From Lithodes maja (lineage: Eukaryota > Arthropoda > Malacostraca > Decapoda > Lithodidae): a stretch of DNA of 64,000 nucleotides. The position numbers were made by a program, and so were the translations under genes. The DNA lies in contig JBAKBP010000681.1 in NCBI GenBank assembly GCA_037953745.1, forward strand, positions 186,001 through 250,000. Direction: 5' to 3'. The notes under the pieces are model-generated. The model was given only the letters and a program-made list of their open reading frames with translations. It ran no database searches and was not told where the DNA came from. This document shows, piece after piece, positions 44,601-53,011 of this stretch. The stretch's first letter is position 1, and each line of letters starts with the position of its first letter.

Positions 44601-47213
44601 TGGAGATGAGATTACAGATTGTGTGGAAGACGCCCATCCTGATGATAATGTTCTTGAACTTCTCTTGTTTCCAGATAACTTCGGCAGCTTTGGCATAGAG
44701 TGCTTGATCAAACACGCACACAATCTTGTTAAGCTGTAAGGACTGCATGATAGCATGCGTTTGTTCCAAGATTTCATTAACGGTGGACATTTCTGTTGCG
44801 GGAGCATTGATAGTGGGCAGGTAGCTTACAGTGTCCTGAACCACTGCAATGTCTCTGCGCATTTTGATGTTGAACCCAGTCCAACTGCTGATGGACTGGT
44901 CCTCATGGTCTGACATTCGAGTAAGAAGCCAGATATGGTTCTTTGTCTTTGAATCCTGGACTTCCTTGGTAGTGTCGACATACGCAGTCTCAATCCTAGG
45001 TGGCCCTGCCCGCCGCCCAACATTGTCTATTGGCAGCATTGATGATGTCTGAGTGATGCTTCTTATCTTGGACTTGGTAATCTCTGGCAGGACTTTCTCT
45101 GGCACAGAGCCTGCAACCTTGGACTGGACAGCAATGCCATTGACTCTATGAGAAGTACCTGCTCCACTTAGGGTCTCTTCAAGTCGGTCAATGTTATCCC
45201 AGGCCAGGGTTGTGAACACACCAGGGTAGATGTTTGCTGGCAGTGGAATGTCATCCTTTGAGCATTCCAGCTTCTGGATACAAAGGGCTGTATCGATCTC
45301 CTCAAACATTGAGTAAGACACACAGTGACCAAGACGATTCAGAGTTCGGATCAGTTCTGTGTTTCCTGTCAAAGACTTTACAGCATTGGTCAGCAGTACG
45401 TGCTTGGGTGGTTTTGTCTTGCCACTGGTAACAGCAAAGACCAAGTCACTGCCAAAGGAAGTGGCAAGACGTTGAGCTCTTTCAGAGGGAGTTTCACACT
45501 CACACTCTCCTGTCAGCAGGGTGTGCAGGAATTGAGTGACTGCTGCAGGAATGACATTCTGATCTGTATCGGGAGGCCATGGCTGACTCACATCTTGTTT
45601 ATTGATCTCATTCCTCAGCTGCATTCCTGCTTTGGTTAAGACATCTTCAGAGTTAGCTGCTCTTGCTTCTTGCAGGTCTTTTGCCATTTTGTGTGCTTGC
45701 CGGGCAAGGTCGTCCATTGAGAGGCTGCGTGGATAGATTAGAAGCTTTCCTTTCTCATCTGGGACAAAGCGTAGTGATTCTCCAAACTCGGTTTCAATCT
45801 TTCGGCGAACATGTTTCTTTGTCGCTGGTTTCAGTTGGATAATACCACGGGACATCATGGATCTCTCAAGCCTAGATGTGAGGTTTGTCATAGGCAGTAC
45901 CTCTGGGTTGGGGAATAATTTGGTCCTTATATACAAGCAGAGTTCCTCGAGGGCTTCTGTCTCAACCTCTTCGTAGCGTGCTTCCTCGCTTTCTTCCTGA
46001 TTTTCACCTGCACCCGACCTGGCGGCCGCTGGGAAATCATCTTTTGTGAAGAGTTTGTAGCACGACTTGTGGTAGTGACCCTCTGCAGCAACAAGGTCTC
46101 TGCTAACTAAACCAAGGATTCTCTGGTTGAGTTTCCTTATTGCTGCTCTGCGAATCTTCTCATCTGCTCGTAGCTCAACACACTGTATGAGTGGCTCCCT
46201 TGTCTTTGTTGTTTTTATGTACTTGCTTGACTTCTCGCAGAAGATACATCCTTTGGCATACACCCTGCTAGTACTAGGGGCATCCCTTGATGCCCTCCTC
46301 CTGGGGTCGACGCTTGCTGATTCTATCTTGACACCCTTGGCAAGGATAGAATCCAGTGACTTCTTCATTGTAAAGAGACTACGACATTTACGGTGATAAT
46401 GTATGTGTGGTATTCCTCCTTCTTCAAGGCCCTTGGCTGCTTCCAGGACTGGATCATGCTGCCTGATTTCTGCAGCCCTGAGCAATGTGTTCCAGGAGTC
46501 CAAATCCTGTGGTGACACCAGAGCATCGCTGTCATCATCAGAGCAGTGGATGATACAGTCGATCCGTGCTCTCTTCCTCGCAGATGGTTCCATCCTGCCG
46601 TCAAACAGTCGACACACACCTGCAAAAAATATCACCATTAAACCATGAACAAACAAACACATTACATGGAAACCACTCTACATATGTTTGCTCCTTCCAA
46701 TAATAAATTATCCCCAAAATATAACCAAAAATCCCCAAATATGAAATAAACCCCTAAATATGGAGAAACTTGAAATACACATCGGAATAATTCTTGTAGA
46801 GAATCAAATAAGCTACAAGAGCTGTTAGAATATATTTTTCAATGTTCCCCATATTTAAGGATTTATTCTAGATTTAGAGGAAAATACCCAAAATATAGAG
46901 TATATTCCGAAATATGAGGAAATTTGAAAAATACCTAGGAACAACTCTGGTAGAGAATATAATTCTACATAGGTGTTCAAAGTTTCGCGATGATTGTGTG
47001 ATGGATTTTAAAGAAAATGAGGAAAACGCCGAGCGTCACGCTATAAATCTTTATTTTTGGGTAGCGCCCCTATTGCATCAAAAAAATTAGACTAAGCTAC
47101 CAGTGCGAGAAGGCTATCATATCTTAATGTACTTACAGTCACTCTATAAACATTTTAGTACCATTCGTGTTTAGTCACCCCAGGTGGTACCGATATCTGG
47201 CCTGGCTCATGGA
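41631..47213 (-). mobile_element. XPG-nuclease DNA transposon (Academ-like), apparently complete
   Basis: 5,583 bases. Ends are inverted repeats: TCCATGAGCCAAGACC at 41631 against TCCATGAGCCAGGCC read inward from 47213, then ATATCGGTACCACC and GGGGTGACTAA in both, and a further shared block (ATATGATAGCC, TTGGTAGCTTA) about 110-140 bases in. It is flanked by CTCTGTTAG (41622-41630) and CTATGTAAG (47214-47222). The uninterrupted relative at 55793-55803 reads CTCTGTAAG, so each 9-bp copy has one change. One long minus-strand ORF fills it. Confidence 0.82.
41956..46593 (-). CDS. Large transposase-like protein with XPG/FEN1-like nuclease domain
   Basis: Open for 1,568 codons from ATG 46662; I prefer the Met at 46593 (MEPSARKRAR, 1,545 codons), since TTTTTTGCAG just upstream looks like a splice acceptor. 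Residue numbers below count from 46662. Two similar Cys/His modules are N-terminal (C36, C40, H88-Y-H90, C93; C139, C142, C161, H196-Y-H198, C201). A middle region has WDN (D489), VFDQ (D652) and GVFHTICN (H680), possibly a DDE-type core. Residues about 1141-1400 fit an XPG/FEN1-like nuclease: IIDGMSLVHKL, VVFDIYKETS, QEEADTRLLL, TAEDTDVMVL, HAFTGCDTVSAFAGRGK. A CXC-like Cys cluster is at about 1516-1546, then an acidic tail. Academ transposases are known to carry an XPG nuclease; full identity is inference. Confidence 0.78.
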   Translation of the reverse strand: MEPSARKRARIDCIIHCSDDDSDALVSPQDLDSWNTLLRAAEIRQHDPVLEAAKGLEEGGIPHIHYHRKCRSLFTMKKSLDSILAKGVKIESASVDPRRRASRDAPSTSRVYAKGCIFCEKSSKYIKTTKTREPLIQCVELRADEKIRRAAIRKLNQRILGLVSRDLVAAEGHYHKSCYKLFTKDDFPAAARSGAGENQEESEEARYEEVETEALEELCLYIRTKLFPNPEVLPMTNLTSRLERSMMSRGIIQLKPATKKHVRRKIETEFGESLRFVPDEKGKLLIYPRSLSMDDLARQAHKMAKDLQEARAANSEDVLTKAGMQLRNEINKQDVSQPWPPDTDQNVIPAAVTQFLHTLLTGECECETPSERAQRLATSFGSDLVFAVTSGKTKPPKHVLLTNAVKSLTGNTELIRTLNRLGHCVSYSMFEEIDTALCIQKLECSKDDIPLPANIYPGVFTTLAWDNIDRLEETLSGAGTSHRVNGIAVQSKVAGSVPEKVLPEITKSKIRSITQTSSMLPIDNVGRRAGPPRIETAYVDTTKEVQDSKTKNHIWLLTRMSDHEDQSISSWTGFNIKMRRDIAVVQDTVSYLPTINAPATEMSTVNEILEQTHAIMQSLQLNKIVCVFDQALYAKAAEVIWKQEKFKNIIIRMGVFHTICNLISTIGKRFQDAGLRDLCVESGIIAEGSVSGVMNGKRYNRAVRLHKLVYEALMRLAWKGFLSWLEENHSRDIHHLDETLKDINSFHSNVSQGLFQELMESESCTHIMKLFQVYLETLRDEHNLSAFWMSYLDMVEIMLDLIRASREGNWMLHLGAIRQMIPWCFAYDKVNYARFLTYYYALMSRLPIEHPEVHEHFMQGGFSVQIGSKNPFGRIPVDQTIEETINKDTQTPGGTKGFSLKGGAVARYYLTSEYRSRYLRQLRTMVVGQKYTDFSHPDLQMARIRRDEADVQSLVQLMETSWLNPFNAEQEDLVSLSTATMAPPEVVKDLLGAYRIGEDAYQAFKEERLEIDTPTIQFHDTMTKTKLRTFTNIRMKPRSQDHAKEAILKADRNLFGQMILVAENRKLKMSDVLAHPLGPLPWALASGDGSLRKTNKAALAKELERNVSPAEVIPEPSATIIDGMSLVHKLKGNDKTFSQLAGTALSHAVHEGAKSRRIDVVFDIYKETSIKDAERAKRSAGTGIHFKNIQPGHNIQQWRKLLGSSSNKASLIKFLVEEWKAPQHREKLKDKELYVTCEQRCFKITKEQWEEAPELKSTQEEADTRLLLHALHAAESGNKSVIITAEDTDVMVLCLGMCHKIPSHLFQKCGTKNRTRFLDITTLSRTLGGSVCDSLIGMHAFTGCDTVSAFAGRGKMTTLKQVKMDKTYQDAFHELGRSWEVSPELFEKLQEITCHMYLPSTHTTKVNKLRYELFCARRGEVESSQLPPCEDCLFMHALRANYQAAIWRRSLQSQPFVANPTDCGWMTDEDGKLAVNWMRGSPAPDAVMQLLSCKCVRSCELPKCTCLSNGLKCTDMCRLQTCQNTAIEEEPVAQQSDSESDVDDI

Positions 47214-47597
47214 CTATGTAAGTCAACTGGTTCAGTTGTGATGACGATTTCAGTGGAGCCAATATTGCAGAGATGTTGCCAATATGGGGGCTTTTTAGAC
47301 ACTAATTTCGTCATGACGTCAGAACAATAACATTGAGGAGTCTTCTTCTTGTTTTGGGAGGTGCGGTGACGAACGCTTGGGTTTGTTGACATACGTCGTA
47401 CGCACGGCGTTCGGACCAAGCTTAATTAGGCTATTAAGCTCATGCCTTAGATAAGGCATACCGGGTAGCGGCCCTTCTTTCGTGCTGTCCTTACCTAAGG
47501 CAGACCGGGTAGGAAGGGTTAACCTAACCAATCAAGCCAACCTAACCTAACCTAGTGTTCATAGTAGGGGCTGCGCCCCCATACCCCCGCTGTTAGC

Positions 47598-47808
47598 AAC
47601 TACAAATCAGACTAACCTCGGAGGATTCATGGTCAGCAAATACAAACTAGACTAACCTCGGAGGATTCATAGTCAGCAAATACAAATAATACTAACCTCG
47701 GAGGATTCATGGTCAGCAAATACAAATTAGACTAACCTCGGAGGATTCATGGTCAGCAAATAGGCCTACAAATTAGACTAACCTCGGAGGATTCATGGTC
47801 AGCAAATT
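47598..47808. repeat. 40-bp tandem repeat, about 5 units
   Basis: Units contain AGACTAACCTCGGAGGATTC and ATGGTCAGCAAATACAAA, with an insertion of GGCCTA in the last unit. Preceded by a hairpin GGGGCTGCGCCCC (47566-47578). No coding. Confidence 0.85.
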
Positions 47809-49251
47809 ACAGTGCATTAATTATGTCATAATACTAGTTGTGTGAAAAATATACAAATCCACAAACGGAAACCACCTCCTAAATACCGGTACAGTAGATC
47901 TGTTCCACAATATTATATTAAGTGGGCTAAGAGTTGATCAACATGGCTAAATTGCAGATAATGTTTCAACATCACTTTTTCTTTGATATAATTCATGCCC
48001 TCTGCACCTATATGGGTTATTATTGACGAGGTAAGTGAAGGAAATAAGTCTGTATTGAGGATATATATTAAAGATTCCGTGGTAAACGTAGCCTAGCCTT
48101 GGACCCAAATAACGACGGTATAAAACCCTTACCCTTGGTGTATTGGAGAATATTGGTCTGCAGCCAAATTAACACAATGCCACTGGAAGCTCCGTTCATA
48201 ATCCCGTTAAATAGAAGATGTTGTAGGTGTTTTCATAAAGCAAAAACACTTCACTATTCATTGAACAACAGTACCACCATTTCAAATATGGCCGACTGGC
48301 CCGACTCCGAGAGCTTATAAACACCAAGGATAATAAATGAATCAATGTGACGTCGTAGAGGGATTGAGAAACAAAAGAGGCTCATTATATGGACTGACGT
48401 GTATTTCTACAGCCGTTAAAATATCGCGAGAATTTGTGACGTCACCGTCTAGACAGTGACGTACTCCCACAACAACCATTCATATGCCATCATCGCTCGT
48501 GACGTCACACCCAGTTTATTGACCAATAGAATATCAGTATACAACTCGACTCGCCTCCACTCGTCGTCCACCAGCTGAGCTGGGAAATTGTAGAAAGTGA
48601 GTCCACAGATACTCTGTAAACATTAATTTATTCATTATATTTTCCACTTCTAACCATCTCCGACGTAACATTCATAATAGATATACAAGTACTGTACTGT
48701 AAAAAAAAAATATATATATACAGTACTGTAACTAGGCCAAATTCCTGAAATATCATTACTCCCGCTACGCAGGATTATACCCATTTATCTTTCCACGTCC
48801 TTCCAGGCAGCTTATATCATCAAACAAATCTTCCATCTCGGACACAATTCCACTCAGCTTTGCCCTTTTCTTCATATATCTAACGTCTTGCAAAGTAACT
48901 ATTTTGGAATACTTGCTTGATACTAGAGACTTAAATTGTTTGTTTGCTGGTTGCATATTAATCACTTCACTTATCTTTTCGTTGATCATCTGTCAAACGG
49001 CGATGTTGGCTGTAGTATGGTTGCAGTTCTAAGTTTACTTGATTGTGAATTAGATTTAATAGTGTCTTGAATGGAGTGCTAATTTATGAAAAAGAACAAG
49101 ATATTCCGCTCGCTGGTTCACATGTATTATTCTATAAGTGAAATATATATAGTGTTATATGACAATTTATTAAAAAAAAAACGAACTGAGTGATAATTTG
49201 TGAAAAAGATATTCCGCTCACTGCTTCACATACAGTACTGTATAATATTCT
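47809..49251. other. Gene-free stretch
   Basis: No supported ORF. Several GTGACGTCA sites occur at 48435, 48498 and nearby. A direct repeat GAAAAAGATATTCCGCTC at about 49094 and 49203 precedes the foldback. AT-rich runs near 48700. Nothing else recognised. Confidence 0.5.
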
Positions 49252-49626
49252 ATATTTGTCAGTTTCACTTTGTTATAATGTTCGTTTTGCTATATTTACG
49301 TCTGTATCGAAATATTTATAAGACGCCGCATAAGACGACAATCGGGTGCAAATACCGTAGAGTGTTATTTACACGGTCAGGTGCTAATACTGCTCGTGGT
49401 ATTTTCACGGTCGGGTGCAAATACCCACTCCGTTTTTGTATACAGTAATAGTAAATGGGGTGGGTATTTGCACCCGACCGTGAAAATAACACTCTACGGT
49501 ATTTGCACCCGATCGTCGTCTTATTTATATTTACGTTATTTGCACCCGATCGTCGTCTTATTTGTATTTCGATTCAGACATAAATATAGCAAAACGAATA
49601 TTATAATAAGTTAAGCTGACAAATAT
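49252..49626. repeat. Foldback with repeated TATTTGCACCCGA motifs
   Basis: Arms are inverted copies (ATTTGTCAG and TCGTTTTGCTATATTTACGTC on the left, complements on the right). Within and between the arms the motif TTTGCACCCGA(C/T)CGT or its complement occurs at least five times (about 49342, 49405, 49465, 49500, 49542). The same motif occurs at 33640-33695. No ORF of credit. No clear target duplication. Confidence 0.65.
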
Positions 49627-50292
49627 TATAGGTTTGATTCCTGTAGGGAAGTAGAGAAAACCTAATATTTAGTAGGGCCCTGTAATCATTGACGACTTCG
49701 CCTATTAGTATAATAGTTTCCATTCAACATCCCGCGCCAGCATTTTGAATAGCCCGCGCGGAAGTTTACCTGGAGTACTCATCATAAGTGCACGCTTAAT
49801 TCCCTTACGGGATCGTTATTTTGATCGGGTACCCTACAGAAAAAAAAAAACGTAAAATATAAAAAAGAAAAAAAGAACTTAATATCTGTTATCATATGAC
49901 TTGCCATATGCGTGGATTTCTCATGTTTCGCTTCCCCAACACCAGGCCCTCTAGCGGCCATCGTCTTCCTTCACTGATATACAGTACCAAGAATAAACTA
50001 TAGAAATCAACGAATGGGAAGTGGGATGGTCGGGAGGGACAGTGTCATCAATGATTACGGGGCCCTACTAAATATTAGGTTTTCTCTACTTCCCTACGGG
50101 AATCAAACCTATAATTTACTAGGGCCCCTTAATCATTGACGACTTCGCCTGATTAGCAAGACTGGAGGCGGGACATTAGTAAAATATCCTAACCTTAGGG
50201 ACGAAGAATCCAAGTAACATTTTTCAAGTTTTATTGTATGCAAACAATATATAAAAAAGTATAAAAGATTTGCAAGCAGTGCGTGACATTAA

Positions 50293-50769
50293 CCCTCTCA
50301 CCACGGAAGGGCTCTTGAACGCCCATAAAAAAGCATATAACAGCTGCCCGGAAGGGCTCTTGAACGCCCAGTGGTTGAAAGCCTGTGAGCTTCGTGTGCG
50401 AGGCGTCGGTCCGACGCATGTAAACAACAGCCGGCTGGACCGACACCCCGCATCTCCGGCCACAAGAAGGAGAGCGTCGCTTGTTCGTGTGTGCCTGTAT
50501 GTTGTTAAGTATCGAAAAGTAGTGTAAAGTGGCTGTTTTGGCCATAAAGTTATCTCCAATGAAATCATCATCACAGCTCAACCAGTTGACTTAGAGAGCT
50601 CTACTTAATGCCATTCTACAGGTAAATAACACAGCTACGCTTGGGGATGCGCGGGAATGCGGGAAGCAGTCAGATTAACACATATACGGTAGCCTAGCCT
50701 AGACGTTTTTCGGCCAAAACACCCAGGTTTCGAGGAATATATATATAATACATAGCCGGGGCTGGAGGG
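50293..50769. mobile_element. TTAA-bounded non-autonomous element (family 1), copy 3
   Basis: TTAA at 50289-50292 and 50770-50773; ends CCCTCTCACCACGG and GGGGCTGGAGGG. It splits the DIRS 3' end: AGCAAGCAGTTTCTTAA lies to its right and GCACTGCTTGCAAATC to its left (both read inverted), adjacent in DIRS copy 1 at 6890-6928. Confidence 0.82.
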
Positions 50770-51129
50770 TTAAGAAACTGCTTGCTCATGGTCAGATCTT
50801 TACATTAGATCGTATGCATGATAAAGTGGGACACACATGTGTTCCCAAGAACTGTAACTCTGCAGTAGTTATTCGTTCCATTCTTAAAACTATTTGTACA
50901 TTAAATATATATTTGTACAATTTTGTAAAAAACATACATAGTTGCAACTATGTGAGATATCTTCTTAGAATTAATCATAAAATTAATATTGGACTGTAGA
51001 ACCTGTCCTATCACAGCTCGTGATTCATCACAATCTTCAGGGGCACAGAGGGGATATGGACTATTCCGCACCCCCCCCCCCCCCCATTTTAACAGAAAAA
51101 CTTAACTTAATGGAACATTACCTACTGTA

Positions 51130-52440
51130 CCCGTTGACATAAAGCTACACAGGTACGCTTTGGTTTATCTAGAGCGACGAACAGGTAGCGTGTTAGGAAC
51201 GTTAAAGCACCTGATTGGAAGCCCATAATTGAGTATTAGCAATGTCCTCTACTGAGAAATTTTTAGAAATCTGAGAGAGACTGCCCATTTCCTGATATCG
51301 TGAGCCCTGCCTATCACGCCGGGATTACTTTCCCTAATAACGTCCACAAGCAAGGAAGCTAACTTTAGTTTTGTAACACGCTTACCTGTCCGGTTGACCC
51401 ATAAAGCACCTGGTTGGCGAGGCTGTGCAGCCCTCAAAAACATTGTGAGTGCTTGCACAGGACATAAAAGGTAATGAGTGAGGCCCCTCTTTAACACCTT
51501 ATTACCGGGCTAGCGGTCTATTTATATGTACCGCCCAGCGGGGTGTTTTTAGCAAAAATAGGGCTGTTTACGTGATCATTTTCATGCCTAAATAAGACCC
51601 AGAGCGTAAAACAAGTATCTATCCCTGAAAGGGCATAAACAGAGCTTTCCAATGACACCATAACGATCCTTTTATGACGGCTAGTTTTCTTGCAACAACC
51701 GCGCAACACGAGTGCAAAAAGCATGTAATTCGGTACTTTCCCCATACAATTCAGTATGTAGCGAGTGAGAGAGGGAGGGAGGAGGTGGGATTCGTGTCAG
51801 TAGGTTCGCCGCGGTGGTCTGGAGCAGTCATACGCTCTCTACTCTCCTGCCACCACTTGTCTCTCTCTCTCAGCAACATTACGTGCTGAAATTGCCACAC
51901 GACCTATGTCGCGCGCCGCCAGATAGTCCAGATTTATTATACTCGACTTATGTTGCGCGCCGCTAGTTAAGGGTTAAAGCCGGGACGGAAAATTCAGAAA
52001 ATACATGTTCAGAATGTTCGTTCTTAGCTATAAATGTGGGAGATGGCGCGATTTGCACATGATCGCACAGTCTCCCAAACCTAAGGCAATTAGGTTCGTT
52101 GCTCATCGCCGCCAGCTCAGACACCCTGTTTCCGGTGGCTAGAACCATGAGGAAAACAGCCTTTTTCAAAAGTGAATAAAAATCCGGCGAATTATTATAT
52201 TTGCGCGATTGAAGTACTGATAAGGCTTTGTCAAGCGACCAAGTGGGCATGAGCTGACGGGGCAGTGGGCGTAGCTTGAAACACGCCCTCATAAAACCTT
52301 TCTCCTCCGCCTGCTGTATGGAAAGGCCAGTGAGATAAAAAAAAAGGGGGTTCTAATGGCAGACAAATGATTTTTTAGAGTGGTTACAGAAAAATGTTTT
52401 TGTTCGAATAGATAGTCTAAATATTTGAAAATTAAAGCCC
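51130..52440 (-). pseudogene. DIRS copy 2 tyrosine recombinase
   Basis: Runs TASGALIFKYLDYLFEQKHF, ATGNRVSELAAMSNEP (catalytic Arg), then is cut by a TTAA element and resumes KRGLTHYLLCPVQALTMF and RAHDIRKWAVSLRF (His-x-x-Arg). A frameshift near 51260 precedes the nucleophile block FLTRYL (near 51190). Same architecture as copy 1 but more decayed. Confidence 0.78.
51495..51973. mobile_element. TTAA-bounded non-autonomous element (family 5), copy 3, diverged
   Basis: TTAA at 51491-51494 and 51974-51977. Ends CACCTTATTACCGGG and CGCTAGTTAAGGG. Inverted, diverged match to 27607-28085 (GAGCTTTCCAATGACACC, AGAGCGTAA, TTCTTGCAAC). Interrupts the DIRS recombinase after VPAL. Confidence 0.72.
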
Positions 52441-52455
52441 CTGAGGCGGTAGTTG

Positions 52456-53011
52456 GGGAGGTGTGGTGGAGTGGTCTTGCCACTGGCCTGGTAATCCAAA
52501 GGTCCCGGGTTCAAATCCCGATGTATCAATGGGAAGATATTATTGGGATGGAATTTGTGCTGTACCTGGTATCAGTGCATTACCACAAGCCCACCGAAAC
52601 GTCAATAAAATACCCTCATTGTTCCCTGATTAAATAGCACTGTATGAATATTCCCAAATTCAAAATATGCTATAGGGGTGCAATGCCTGGTGAGTTATCT
52701 GCTCAACAGGTGGCGTTGTGTGTGTGTAAGTGTGAGAGTCCGAGTGTAGGGGGTGAGACAGTGAAGCACGGGAACGAGGTGGCTTCAGAGATGGGGTCGT
52801 TTCGGGCCATGAGTGAGCACCGTGCCTCATGTGAAGGCAAGATGGCAGGTGCTCGTTGTACTCTACGTGCTTCACATGTCTCACTCCCTAGACTGGAACA
52901 AGACCTCACGGGCTTCACTGTTCATTGTAAAGCGGTGAATGTTAAGGCTCCCAGCCTATGCCCGAGAGGAAGTAAGTTGGAATATAGAAAAAAAAAAAAA
53001 AAAAAAAAAAA
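52456..53011 (+). mobile_element. tRNA-derived SINE with poly(A) tail
   Basis: Starts at a tRNA-like head: A-box-like TGGTGGAGTGGTCTTGCC and B box GGTTCAAATCC (52510-52520). It ends in about 28 A at 52984-53011. It lies between the recombinase N-terminal blocks WIV and TASGALIF of DIRS copy 2, with a very short flanking match. The middle (52650-52980) is unrelated to the tRNA and of unknown source. Not a functional tRNA gene. Confidence 0.72.

Larger units (their letters stand above)
41449..47518. mobile_element. TTAA-bounded non-autonomous element (family 2), copy 1, split by a transposon
   Basis: TTAA at 41445-41448 and 47519-47522; ends CCCTTCCTCCCCGGG and ACCGGGTAGGAAGGG. The two halves (41449-41630 and 47214-47518) join to match 55623-56018. 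The interior is the XPG-nuclease transposon. Family 2 shares a core with family 1 (AAGTCAACTGGTTCAGTTG). Confidence 0.8.

Noticed and set aside
46594..46662. Start of the XPG transposon protein at 46662
   Set aside because: The first 23 residues are hydrophobic and unlike the rest, and a TTTTTTGCAG acceptor-like site precedes Met24. A start at 46593 fits better, though a spliced upstream exon is possible.
40035..48510. Promoters at TGACGTCA sites
   Set aside because: Several CRE-like octamers occur in gene-free DNA, with no adjacent coding start; no regulatory claim can be supported.
52456..52530. Functional tRNA gene
   Set aside because: A and B boxes are present, but no cloverleaf with paired acceptor and anticodon arms is apparent and a poly(A)-tailed body follows, so it is a SINE head. 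The same holds for 7926-8010 and 25536-25605.
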